Below are positions 28,182 through 40,100 of a stretch of 64,000 bases of DNA, one piece after another. Both the position numbers and the translations under genes were made by a program. The DNA comes from Lethocerus indicus. Taxonomy: Eukaryota; Arthropoda; Insecta; Hemiptera; Belostomatidae. Within the stretch, counting starts at the first letter, position 1. The number at the start of each line of letters is the position of its first letter. The stretch lies in contig JACDQD010000102.1 in the NCBI GenBank assembly GCA_019843655.1, positions 2,055,501 through 2,119,500 of the forward strand, given 5' to 3'. A model generated the notes under the pieces. It was given only the letters and a program-made list of their open reading frames with translations, searched no databases and was not told the origin of the DNA.

Positions 28182-31100
28182 AGATTAGTAACCCCGAGGC
28201 CCGTGTACGATACACGCTTTGTCGGCAAAGGGGGCGCCGACCTAACCGATTCCCCGCCGTTCCTCCTTTATTTTTCTCAGCTCCGCTTGTTTTTCGGGTA
28301 ACCCGATAGGCCCGCCGCGTGTCTTTATAGAGACGGCGGCCCTTCCTCGCCAAACGACTCCGGGGAGCCATTGGCGGGGAGATTCTGTACAGTCCGATGT
28401 TCTCCGATGTCTCGACTTAGACAAAACGGTAGCATAAAACAATAATTCGTTCTACTACAGGCTGCAATGTCTTTGGAGCACAGAATAATACGGAATACAG
28501 GCTGTTATATTTATTTATTAGACTAAAGTATCTTATAAGGTCTGGGCTTGTATATGCAAATTTCATACGGGTACAATCCCCCCCCCACTCCAGTTTTAAA
28601 TATGCCTGAAACGATCGGGAATCCGGGATTTATTATCCGTTTCTATAACAATCGTTCTTGGCGTAGCGGTGTATATGTTTTTGAAGCTCTAAGTAAAATA
28701 TCAGAGTAAAAACATAAGAATGTATTTTGTTCCCTGCTGTCTTCAAATAAGCTTGGGCTCATTTGAGTGTAAGCGTCCGGACTTATCTGTAAGTCGAACA
28801 GAGGGAGGAGGATATCGAAAGAGAGGATTGGGATTTCGAGAGAGAGGGAGAGGTCAGAATAAAAGGATTCGTAGAGTTCTATGGAGGAGAGACGATATAG
28901 GTCACTGTGGATTACACGGTTGGACACATGGGATAATTGATTGCGGGCGATGGATCCTCCAAGCGCCGGACGAAGCCCCCAGAGCGCCCTTTGATAGGTC
29001 GGTCACGTATTATTATAAAGTTATGTACGGTCCGTTTTCAAAAACGCACTTATTGGTCGTTTGCCAAGAACAGACCCAGTATTACTTTGTAGTGTCGCGA
29101 CACCAGTTAAATCAATTTCTATGGTAATTAAATTACCGCTCTTCAGAAACACCGTGAGAGCATACAAAATGCCTCCCATTAGCATTAAATGTGACGGACA
29201 TTATTTATATTTTATGTGCGATCTTTTTAGAAGTGAGGATAATTTATACGTAGCCGTACTCCGGCGCCTTCCGCAGATTTTGAGATGGCGATATTATTGA
29301 CGCATCGTGTGAATCTTTACTTTTACTGTTAATTCAAAAATATCAAGTTTACAGTATTTTCTTCTGTGAATAGTAGTTTAATATTTTGGAATAGATTTTT
29401 TTTTATTCCTATTACGCAAGTAATTATTTCGTATTGCCGAAACAGAGAATGTTTGCAATAATATTTCAAGATGGAGGAAGTAATTTTGAACGCAACTAAA
29501 TGTAGTATGAGTTAATTAACAGTTTAATTAACTGTATTAACTCTAATTAACTGTATATCCCTTAGTACGACTTCCCTCATGCGCCAACACTATTTGATCT
29601 GAGGCCACAGGAACAATGACAGGACTGACAGGATGCTTCATCTGCAGCTGACATGAATAAGTACCCTAATACAATATTGTAGGAATGCTGTAGGCGATGT
29701 CGAGAAACCAAAACAGATCTTAGGAATAACCAGGCGAGTGGGGGCAGAAAATCACACGGGATTGATTCTAAATAGCGCAATATTACATGATTTTATTTTA
29801 GTTGCAAAATATAAATAGTTACGCCTTATACAAACTTCATTTTTAAATTTATAATTCCACATATTTTCTCATTAAAATCACGCTTCTTTTATGAAGTAAA
29901 TAATGTTAAAAGAAATATAAAATAAAAAGTGGATAAAGTGAGTTCTTATTATTTTTGTAAACTCTAGTTTATTTTAAACATAAAATAAATAAATTTAATA
30001 TTTTATCGGGCGTCCCAACAAGCGGGATAAGCCAAACTGCGTCCCAGCCCGCCTCGAATTTTCACAGTTAAGTAGCACTCCTAGTGCTGAGAAGGAGTTG
30101 TCGAGTGGGCGAGCCACGGTAATGAGGTCGGAACGCTCGGCAGGAAAATGAGGCCTCGAAGAAGAGGAAATGAAAGGACGGGAAGGAGTCCGAAACCTTA
30201 AGACGTTAGAGCCTCCTAAGGGACGAGATTTAATTAATTCAAAATCCTCTGATTAAATTCCGAAAAGTACGAAAAATTTGTATACTTCCAGCAAATAACA
30301 AGTGTACGGCTCATTTAGATATTTTCACCTATACGACTCCGTTTATAATAGATAAGCGCTAAAATGTCTGGAACGATGCTGGTGTAATTGACAAAATTCT
30401 TGAAGATGTATAAATTTATAGATATCTCAGAATACAATTTAAAATACTCGGATCTTATTTTAGACAAATGTTTTTGGCTAGCTCCTTCTCATGTGGAAGA
30501 AAATCACTACTGTAGTCCTACTGCAACAATCGAAATCGATTTCACCCTCACCCTATCCAAATAACAATAACCAAATTTACATAAATACAATAATCGATAT
30601 AAAACTTACAAGCTTACTGGTAGCGAATCCATCACAGCACGACGGTCATAAACTAACTGCTTACTGAAGGAGGCCACTTCTTATTGGAGCTCGGACTTTG
30701 TAATATAATCCTTGCCCCAGCTCCAGCCTCTACCTTCGAATTTCGCCCTTCTGAACCTAAACTCATTTATTTTACCGACTCTATATTTTCTGGTTCCATA
30801 TTTTCCACTTTGATTTTGCCAGAGGTTGCATATTAAAAATAAATTAACTAATACCATTTTCACTGAGCAAACCAAATTATTTGTTGTCGCAAACTAAAAA
30901 CACGTCAGCGGATATCACAATTATGATCAGACTACAAAAAAATATACTTTGAATGAAGAGTTTAACCCCATATTTGAACAGACTCGCGTTAAAAAAAATA
31001 CTCAGACACTACTGTTTTCAGAATCTCTAAATAAATAATCCTAATGTCGAAGAATTATAGGACCGATAACTCGGCAGTAAAGGTTGACAAATGAATACGT

Positions 31101-32053
31101 TAAACACATTCCTTTTCCGTCGCCGATCCCAGACGGAATGTGGCTAATGATGACATCTCCGCAGCAGGACAAAAACAGATGACAAGACTCAGTGTTCAGA
31201 TAAATTTCTATCACCCGCTGGCAGCAGTTATTAATACCGTTTATGATCAGTCATGTTAACGGCAATTTCCGACCGCTCTTTCTATTTAAAATGTTTCTAT
31301 TGAGACGTCGAATGATGAGACCGCATTTGCTGCTTACAGACGACATGTTTCAAATGTATATTGGGTATCGTGGCAATTTTTCATGGCACGAGCTAAATCA
31401 TTTACTCGTTTCAAAAGCTTACAAGCGGTCGGCCGTTGACCACGTCAACGATTTTTATTGTGTCTCCTTTAATGTACAGAGCAGCGCACGATTTATAAAA
31501 CAATAATATAAATATTAGGGTTAGAACAGTACAGAATCAATCACCATATAACTCCCAGTTAGTTTCAAATAATAATTCATGAAAAAATATATAATCCATC
31601 CTTTATACTGTGTGTTACTGGTGGCATAACCATAGCATCTCGAAGGTAACGCATGAATATTCCTTATGATATTTTAAGGTAAGATATATTATTATCTCAT
31701 AAGCGATTCATTCGTATTAACTAATCGGTACTATCAATAAGACTCTAGCAACTTTATTCACATAATAACCGAGTTCCCCGTTGATTACTTTTCCGAGTTG
31801 AAATCGTGTCGATAGATATGGTCCCATACATTACAGCTCGATGTTTAAACTTTCAACCTGACGTCAAAAGCACGCCGTGTATACCTACTTCCCGCGAGGG
31901 CCAAGCTGGTATGGCGTCGGTATCGGACGCGTGCGTACGTCAGGCCGTAATTGCGCGAGGCCGGAGACGGATTTACAATATTCCAGGTTCCCTTGGGACT
32001 TTACGGACTTATCTTAGTGTCGGCTGTAAACCTATTTTACCACCGTGTGACTA

Positions 32054-32067
32054 CCCCCCCCCCCCCC
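32054..32067. repeat. Poly-C run
   Basis: Fourteen consecutive C, the longest homopolymer of G or C here. Similar shorter runs are at 34696-34706 (11 C), 6049-6058 (10 G), 16127-16136 (10 G) and 28578-28586 (9 C). Lengths of such runs are prone to assembly error. Confidence 0.95.
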
Positions 32068-33792
32068 AAACACTGGTTTAAATTGGTAGGACCGCCTTGC
32101 CTCCGGTCCCAATAGGCCATGTTTATACGGACGCTTTATAAAGTCGGAAACTGAAACGGGGCGGTCCCAAAACGGCTCTTGTTTATTACGGACCGGGCGG
32201 ACGGTACCTAAAGTAAAGGTAAAGTTCACACGCAGGTTGGATGATCGTTTAAATCCCACTTGCCCACATAAAGTCAAGTTCGTAGACATTAGTAATGAGA
32301 GTAGCTTGTGTCTATAGGTAAAACATTTGTTTTACGAGTTGTCTAAATAATTGAAACGTCCCCTAACAATATTTTGAAAACAGTTTCATACTATTAATAA
32401 TTCAACGATTTTTAATTCGTGTTATTCTCCGGTACTTCTAGATGCAGTGCATCAATTATTTCTCCCGTAATAATACAAAACCGCCCCTCCTCTGCAGAAC
32501 AGCGAGTCTGACAAACAAATCCGAGGTAGAAATATTAACCTCCCCTACGTCATCCGCTCCCGTAAGTATAATTAATCAAATCGTACAAACGCGGCGAGTT
32601 TATGCGGAGGAAGGAAAAACCGACACAATCGCGGCCCAATTAAAAACTGTCAAACATTATTCAACGTTCATATTCGCCGCACGCAATCTTTCCGAGGGGG
32701 CAATTTTGCGTACAGAGGAAATGATTTTTTTATTCATTTCATTCTGTTTGGTTTGTCCTAGCCTTTCGCCTATGGCCGATCATTAATACCGATTTCTCAG
32801 CGTCTCAAGAGAGGGAGAGGAAGAGTGGTAGTTAGAGAGATACTATAAATAATATGAATAATGTGATCGTCGCTCGACTTAATCAAGTTATAAACGGGAG
32901 GGGGGGCGGGAGCGAGAGATTATAACTTGTCTCATAAGTCGATTGGACGGCGTTTTTACAACCGCCCGGAGATTTATGTCGGCGATCTCAATTTCGCGAT
33001 CTGCATCTCGGTCCCATTGTTGAACGGGGGCCGGCCGGCGTCTCTGTCGGAGGAGTAAAAAAATATAAACGAGATCTACAAATATAAATGAGAATGGGAA
33101 AATGAGAAATAAAAAAACCTAAACTAAAAAGTAAATTGGCGCCGGCCGCGATATCCGAGTCGGTGTTAACAAAAGCCCCGGGCAACAATTACGGGGCAAA
33201 ACGCGGCCCAATGATTTATATCGGGCCTCAGAAGGGAGAACTGAGTCGCGGCTCCCGTCGGCTCCCGTTAAACCTCCTGGCCTGACTTTTTTTATTTGCT
33301 GTTCTGTTAACCGGACCCGTTAACAACGCGAACCTGAAAATTGCATAGTTTAAATCATGCTTTTCTTATACTTCTGGAAAAAGTTTATCCCCGAGTACTC
33401 AACGAAGTAGAAGTTGATAGGCCAGCTAAAATGGAAGCCAGAAAAGAGCTTAAAGCGCGAAGAACTATTGGGGATATAGCAAATTTAGACATACTCTAAT
33501 AGGCACGCATTTATATTAACCAGTTAATACTTAAATTATAAAGTGCGTTGTCAATTTTCTAGTGTTTTGGATTAAAAATAAAACTCACGACGGATTCGTG
33601 AAGTTCATGAAAACTGCCAGACATGAAAAAGGGGATGAGGCGCGAATTCCCAAACCCCGGGTTCATACTTCGACGGTGGCAGGGGCGGGGGCGGGGAAAG
33701 GAAGGCCCGAAACTCGAACGCTCACTTTCGGTTTACCGTCGGGAGTTGAGTGCCGCCCCGCAACTACTACGTGATCCCGCCCCCGCATCCGT

Positions 33793-33821
33793 CCCCGCCT
33801 CCGCCTCCGCCACCGCCGCCA
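33793..33821. repeat. CCG/CCT-rich triplet tract
   Basis: A run of CCN triplets (CCGCCT, CCGCCA, CCGCCG) that reads as proline-rich in one frame. It lies inside a GC-rich patch (33650-33990) without splice-supported coding potential. Confidence 0.8.
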
Positions 33822-36555
33822 CGAGTCCGAACTTCTGTCCGGGATAAATCACGAAGTTGTCGAGTGGTCGTGTGTTCCGGGCAACAAAAAATTACCGCCC
33901 CCCGAGGGCCACCCCTACCTCGCCCTGATAACTATCCAAGCCCCCGCCTCCTATATTTTTCTCAACCACCGCATCCCACCGCAATGTTACCCAGGAAACG
34001 GCTACTGGAAAGTTCTTTACCAGTACGAAACCTATATTAGGAGGGAGATTATTTGAATATGTGGCTAATAAAAAATACAAACGTTATAAAAAATGATTTT
34101 ATAGAAAGGCTTGGATTTTATAAGTGATGAAACTGAATTAGGATTAGAGTAATGGAAATTCATTGAACACTTTAACAATTTATCAGATTCAAAATAGAAA
34201 GAATTCCTATCTGGCAATGCAATTCTTTTATTAAAGAAATAGTCCGTACCACAGTACGTAATAATAATAATTCAATAATAATATTTCAAATTAATGACCC
34301 GTAGATATAACGTTGAGTACCTAGTTTTAAAGCGACGTTCTTATGCGTAAAAATTATTTATTTATTGGATGGCTCTTGGCTCACTGCCAATCAGGTTCAA
34401 AGTTCCGCAATACGTTTTAATAAGTAACGTTATTCGACACTCTGAAAACTGTTTTCGCAGCGCGTAATGGATGCGACACGAAGTGAACGTATGAACTCAA
34501 TGCTTCATATATAAATATATATTAATTTTTGAACTAATCCGATAAGAGGCGTGTAATCAATTACTGTACGTTTATTGGTCAATGTTGAAACTTCGAGTTA
34601 ATCATCAGATAAGCCGAACGTGTACAAGTGTCCGTTGATGATTGCCTCTGGGCCGAAGCGAAGTAGCCGGATGGAGGAAGTTAAAATTTACGCGTCCCCC
34701 CCCCCCTTCCAAATGGCTCCGGGCCCCACCTGCACTTTTACACTGCTTGATTCACTCTTTGAGCGATACAATCGGGCGATAGTGGCACCCTGAAAGAGAC
34801 TTTAAAAACGGCCCGAGTGCAGCGATGCTCCCGGCCCCATCATTCATGATGCTATCGCCCAACGAGCGATTTTTCAACTTCGAAAGCGCCCAATGTAATT
34901 TTACGCGAACAGCTAAACAACTCGTGTAGCAGCAGGCCCTCGTCGCATCTATTAGCGCTGAAATGAGAACTGGGCGTAACACGAAGAACCGTTGTACAGA
35001 AAGAACATGCCCATGATGCAGATTTCAATATAAAATCGAGCACAAACAGCGGTCCAATTCCACACCGTTACACAGCTACAATCTTATAAAATATAACCTT
35101 TAATATTTTTTTTGACAGTGCTGCAATTATTTTGTGTTTCCTTAACAATTTTTGGGTCCTTAAATAGTTTTTATTTTTTAATAAATTACATTTTCTAACT
35201 AAGTTTTAATGATTGCTACGATATGTTCAGTGATCACGGAGAAGTGTTCACAACTTCCGTTAACGTGGCCCTTAGTTCTCTCCTATTAAAGTTTTCGCAC
35301 TTACTCACGCGAATGTTATGATTAGAAACTTGAACCTATGGGGTTTTAATGAATAAAAGAGTTCGACCGCTGATATGCAAAGCCGGCGCAAACTGGGAGA
35401 GAACTATACATTGTTGACGCAGCTCAACTAGGGAGCTCACATTCGAGAGTTCAAGTTAAACCGCAAGGGTTCTCAAATCTAGGCCAGTTTACTAAGTCAC
35501 TGTAATAGGCTACTTAATTTTAAGAGTCCATATTACTTTCTTTACACAATTCAACTACGTTAAGCTGCCATATTTCAAGACGCACATAAAATAATTAATT
35601 ATTCTTGTTCTCCTATAGAATACCCTAGAACATGGGTTGGCAAACCATCGTTTTATGTAAGTTGGGAATATTTTTATGTAAGCTGAAAAGTAAAACCTGC
35701 CTACTGCATTTTAAAGTTTTATCTTCTTTAAATAACCGAATGTATCGAACAACTTTCGTTTTATCTTTGGTAGCTCACCGCATATATCCATATTTGGAAA
35801 GTAGCTCCAAATTGGGTTGGGGGAACGTGCCGCCTCAATGAAATTCAAACATTGCTTATAGCTGTGAATATTTTCCACGCTTCTTGCGTCCGAGAGGATT
35901 CTAGGGATAATGTCTAGCGTATGACCAGACGGGCCAGTGGAAACTAGTCCCAAGAGGGATTGTATTCCAAGAAAGAAAGCCAGAACTATTTCAGTCAGAA
36001 GCTGCCATTTTATACCGCCTTCGGCGAAATCTCCGGCGGAGGTTTCTCTGAAAATTTGGGCACGGCGGCGTATGCAAATCGGGGCCGGGGTCGGTGACGG
36101 AAAGCGACCCGTCAGCCGGTCGGCCGCGAGATGGCCACCGAGATAGCCCACATCACCTCTCCATGTGACACGTGTATCTTTGGCCACGCACGACAGCCCC
36201 GTCCGACCGAGCGTGAAACAAAACTGAAACCGGTAAACCGATACTTAACGAACGCCCCGTAGGACCGAGCTACTGCCCAAGTCCCGGGAGAATTCCAATT
36301 TCCGTAGAGTTTCTTCCGCTCCGCCGACTTTCCCTTCACTTGTTTTTTAGTTCCCGCCATAGTTTGGAACGAACACTTCGTTGATTGTGCATATGTTAAA
36401 AAAGTTTCGCAGTTTGTGACCGCGGGGACCGATACATTATTTCTCGACACCGACTGAATTCTAAAAGGGTTTCTACTATTGACAAACAATTTTTGCAATT
36501 TGACACGATCACATTCGTTAACAATTTTCGGCAACGGGAGTACAATTCCGTGGAG

Positions 36556-36739
36556 TTCGTGTGTTTCTGTCTCCTCTGGCTGGTTTGGTCTTTTGCTGCA
36601 ACCACCGCAGTACAAGTGACAGTGACAGTGCAGTGAGGATGCCCGAAAAACATCCAAAGTGCCAAAAGTGACTAACACCGCTACTGAAGATGGCGACTAG
36701 CCGAAGCCAAACCAGCCAGAGGAGACCGAAACATACGAA
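36556..36739. repeat. Inverted repeat with 33-base core arms
   Basis: Bases 36556-36588 read on the minus strand match 36707-36739 on the plus strand at 31 of 33 positions, with 118 bases between. Weaker similarity extends outward on both sides (roughly 36526-36600 against 36695-36770) and includes a shared TACTG on the inner side. It can fold as a long imperfect hairpin. The long minus-strand open frame (36112-36678) overlaps the left arm and probably has no coding meaning. Possible origins are a foldback or MITE-type element, two inverted copies of a dispersed repeat, or a transcribed hairpin. Confidence 0.7.
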
Positions 36740-37108
36740 ATTTATGGTATTCCAACCCCTCGCCAACCACAAAACAGGTATCTTGGAGTACAATTATTTA
36801 TCCCAACGTAATTATCCCAGTTAGGTTCGCATAAATCGATCACTTCTATTAAGGTACGTCAGTATTCTTTTGCGTGCTGTAAATTTAAATTTCCTGTCTT
36901 CGGCTATCCCAGCCAATTAGCTAGGTGCTCTGTCATAAGTCACGGTCCTCCAAACCGAACGGAAAGACTTCGATATAAATGAGGGGAGACCGCGCGTTAA
37001 ATTTGTCCACAGATATTTAACGGGCGTTGCGCCACTCGCGCCGCTGCCAATAAGAGGGACGACATTTTATTTACTCGCAGACCGGTTCCTTAAAAAGCGT
37101 GACATCCG

Positions 37109-37110
<2 letters not shown>

Positions 37111-37155
<45 letters not shown>
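37111..37155. repeat. TA microsatellite
   Basis: A perfect 45-base TA run about 370 bases to the right of the inverted repeat. Confidence 0.98.
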
Positions 37156-37158
<3 letters not shown>

Positions 37159-40100
37159 AGAAGAGTATCGATCATAATTGACTTATTAATACCTGTCCGC
37201 TGGACTATCGCCAGGTCGGGGTCGACTTCGGGCGGCACAATGACAAAAGCGTCACAGACTTCTCAAAATCCAGCCAGTTAACATGCTACAGGGGAAGCAG
37301 TAAGTGGGACCGACCGAGCGTGAAACATGCAACCGCCTTCTAGGGACTTACTGTTTGTTCCTCTCAACGACACAAATTTTGTAGGCCGTTTCGAACGAAT
37401 TCGTATAACAAAAAAAACAGTACGGACCAATACTGTCTCAACCGTACTCGGCAATTCCGGAGGCCCATTCGGTTCAAACATTTCGAAATCCAAAAGACAA
37501 TTTTGGATTTTGGAAATTTTGGAAAGGATAAACCGAAAGAATCTGGCACTACGTATTGTAATATTTTAATATATATTTTCTTTTGTAATGCTCGAATTTA
37601 TTTATCAGGAATGTCTATCAGTTCATACAAACGAAACCTAATACTTTATTACTGGTACAGTTATACGAAGCAGAAGACAATCCTTACCGATCCCGGTTTG
37701 GTAAATACCTTTGGATGCATTTTTTGTGGGACCAACGATATAATTATTTTCTTAATATCCACAAAAAACTCCCCAAAAAATTAAATAAAAATCATTTAAA
37801 GAAAACGGCGATGGTAAAGTCCGAACCGTCATTTTATAGCCCATTGCTGTTAAACTGACGGGATTACAAAGCAGTAGACAATACACGACTGGCAAATTGC
37901 CAGATTGGATTTCAATTTCGGCGGACACAGCGGACCAATGATGTCACTCTTCTCGGGACTCATAAGTTTACATCGGACAGGGCAAAATGCATACAGCTGG
38001 CCAAGCGGAACACTTAAGACGCCCCCGTTAAGAATTATTAGCCATGTCAAACCAATAAGGTCAAGACCCAAACACTTACCGCCACGAAAAAGGAATGCCT
38101 CCGGCCCAACGTTCAAGCTTCCTTATTCGAAATTAATGGTCGGCCAATTTCTCCGGATCGCTAAAAATTTCAATTCAGAGGTTCGTTCTGTCGGCTCGTG
38201 CGTGCTATCTTGATTTCGTGAAGTGACGTATTATACGATACACAGAATATTTTATATTTGGATCGTTCCAACAGAATTCAAGCCAATGATCTACGGCTCT
38301 TTTCGCCGATCTGGCCAATCGCCAGAGCGGCATCCACTTTCAACTGACTCCGAACCGATGATGTCATTTATTTCCCAAGAGACAAGACATACTAAATACA
38401 TCCAGCCGAGCATTAAGAAAAGGGATTCCAGTAGCCAGCGACTGTCCTGTATTTGGCTCGATTTTGGCTGACACTCCACCACTTTTCCCCCCAATTATAT
38501 GTTGTAACAGGGCAACGTATGCTATATTTGGGAAGGCATTACTTACGAGATTATGAGTTCTCCTTTCGTGATTCACAGTAACCGGGCAGTTGGGAAAAAA
38601 CACTTACTGCCTGTTCTCAATTATGTCAGTATTACATCTTTTCAGTAGTGTGCAAATCGACCAGAAAGGGAGAAGAAGAAATTAAATATCCTCATTAATA
38701 TGAAATTGTCATAAAATGTTGAGAAAATCTCAAGGATGGTCTTAGAGGATAAATGTGAACGTTCAGACTTCGAACCATGTTGTTAAATGTTGTTCAGTTG
38801 TTAAATGTCCTAATTAAATACGCTCACACTGAATTCTGGAAAAGTTTTTTGGACAGTTACTCTTGTCCATTGTTAATTGAAATCCATTGAATTCATCGTA
38901 TCAAGAAATCATAATAAGATCTCCACTCCCCGGGACGGATTTACATACAATTTGGGGTCCAGAAATGCAGATTTAACCTACAAGCAGTACTTCTCCGGGG
39001 GCTTACGAGGAAGAAAAAGAATTTAATCCCGTGAAAAGAATTTACGAAGTAGCAATAATTTCATAATTGACACGTCAATTCGGAATGCGAAAAGACGGAC
39101 CTGCACCGCCTTGGCCGTACGCCAGAAATCACTAGTTTCAAATGAAAGATCAGAAACAGTTTTTTTTTACTTTGGCATCATTGAAAGTTTTACCCCCTAT
39201 CTCTGACGACTGGTTCTTTAAAATTAAGATTTGAACTAATATGACGATGTAAAAAATTGCACTTCTGGTGGTTTGTCCCGCTATAAAATCAAATTTAACA
39301 ATTGACACACAATTAAACGTGTATTTCCAACGAATTCACACTTCAGAGTGAACAACTAAAAAACACTCGGGGAACGATATGAAAAAGATTTCAGAATTTT
39401 AACAAGTCGCTTTCATAATCCGGGATATCCGCCAACCGGCTGTCGCGCTCCAGGTCATCGAACGATTAATCAAAGGACACAATTTGCAAGGATCCGAATC
39501 TCTTTATTGGGGGGGTCAAATTCCTGGGCAAGGTTGGCGGGCCGGTTTGATTGATGGCAGTCCGGCTCCTTCCCATTCACAGCTTCTACGAACAAAGGTT
39601 GCAACCGATAGAAGACAACGGGAGGCAAGAAACGCAAAAATATTTTCTTTTTCTGATTTCTTTTTTCCTGTTGCTATCGAGACGGCAATTTTCGGGGATT
39701 GATTAATCGTTCGCGTCAAGAATATGTGCCGGACGCCCATCGACAGGAAATTCCGCTTCGTCCTACACTACTTAAGCCCTATCGGCGTATCCCAAAAGTG
39801 ACCTTATTTTTTTAAATAAGGGCCGACTAAAATTGCTCATGTAACGAGTATTTGCATGCCTCCAGCTGCGCCCACCTGAGGATAACGATTTCAACTTTTA
39901 AAGACAAAGGAATACCTGAATATTAAAAGTATTTTATTTTTATCGTCATTCATCTCTAAACCTAGTAACGATGTTCATTTATTGGGATAAATTCATTTAG
40001 ACTACTTTAGTGAACACAAAGTATTTATTAGAGTAAATTTTTGTGAGTAAGTAAATTGGTCTGTTGCACGTTGTTGTCAATGTTCAATGTTAATGATGTG

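Larger units (their letters stand above)
16891..36525. other. Long non-coding stretch
   Basis: About 19.6 kb without a defensible gene. GC-rich patches lie near 18690-19050, 19740-19900, 20450-20600, 21340-21600, 22150-22380, 25600-25740, 27180-27420, 27950-28380 and 33140-33990. A strong donor-like AAG|GTAAGA occurs at 31679. A TTAATTAAC-rich cluster with short inverted repeats is at 29509-29553. A hairpin AAGCGCT-tcaat-AGCGCTT lies at 23141-23159. If the collagen first exon is far upstream, part of this stretch is its first intron. Confidence 0.55.

Noticed and set aside
33562..34040. Proline-rich and arginine-rich open frames on the plus strand
   Set aside because: They arise from GC-rich triplet composition. 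There is no consistent frame, splice site or Gly-X-Y pattern, so they are not collagen exons.
36112..36678. Longest open frame in the window, 188 codons on the minus strand
   Set aside because: No recognisable domain, unusual composition, other frames open over the same stretch, and it overlaps the inverted repeat. It is treated as non-coding.
36690..36777. ATGGCGACTAGCCGAAGCC frame ending at ACAG|GTATCT as a collagen first exon
   Set aside because: It ends in phase 1, not the phase 2 required by the signal-peptide exon, and it coincides with the right arm of the inverted repeat.
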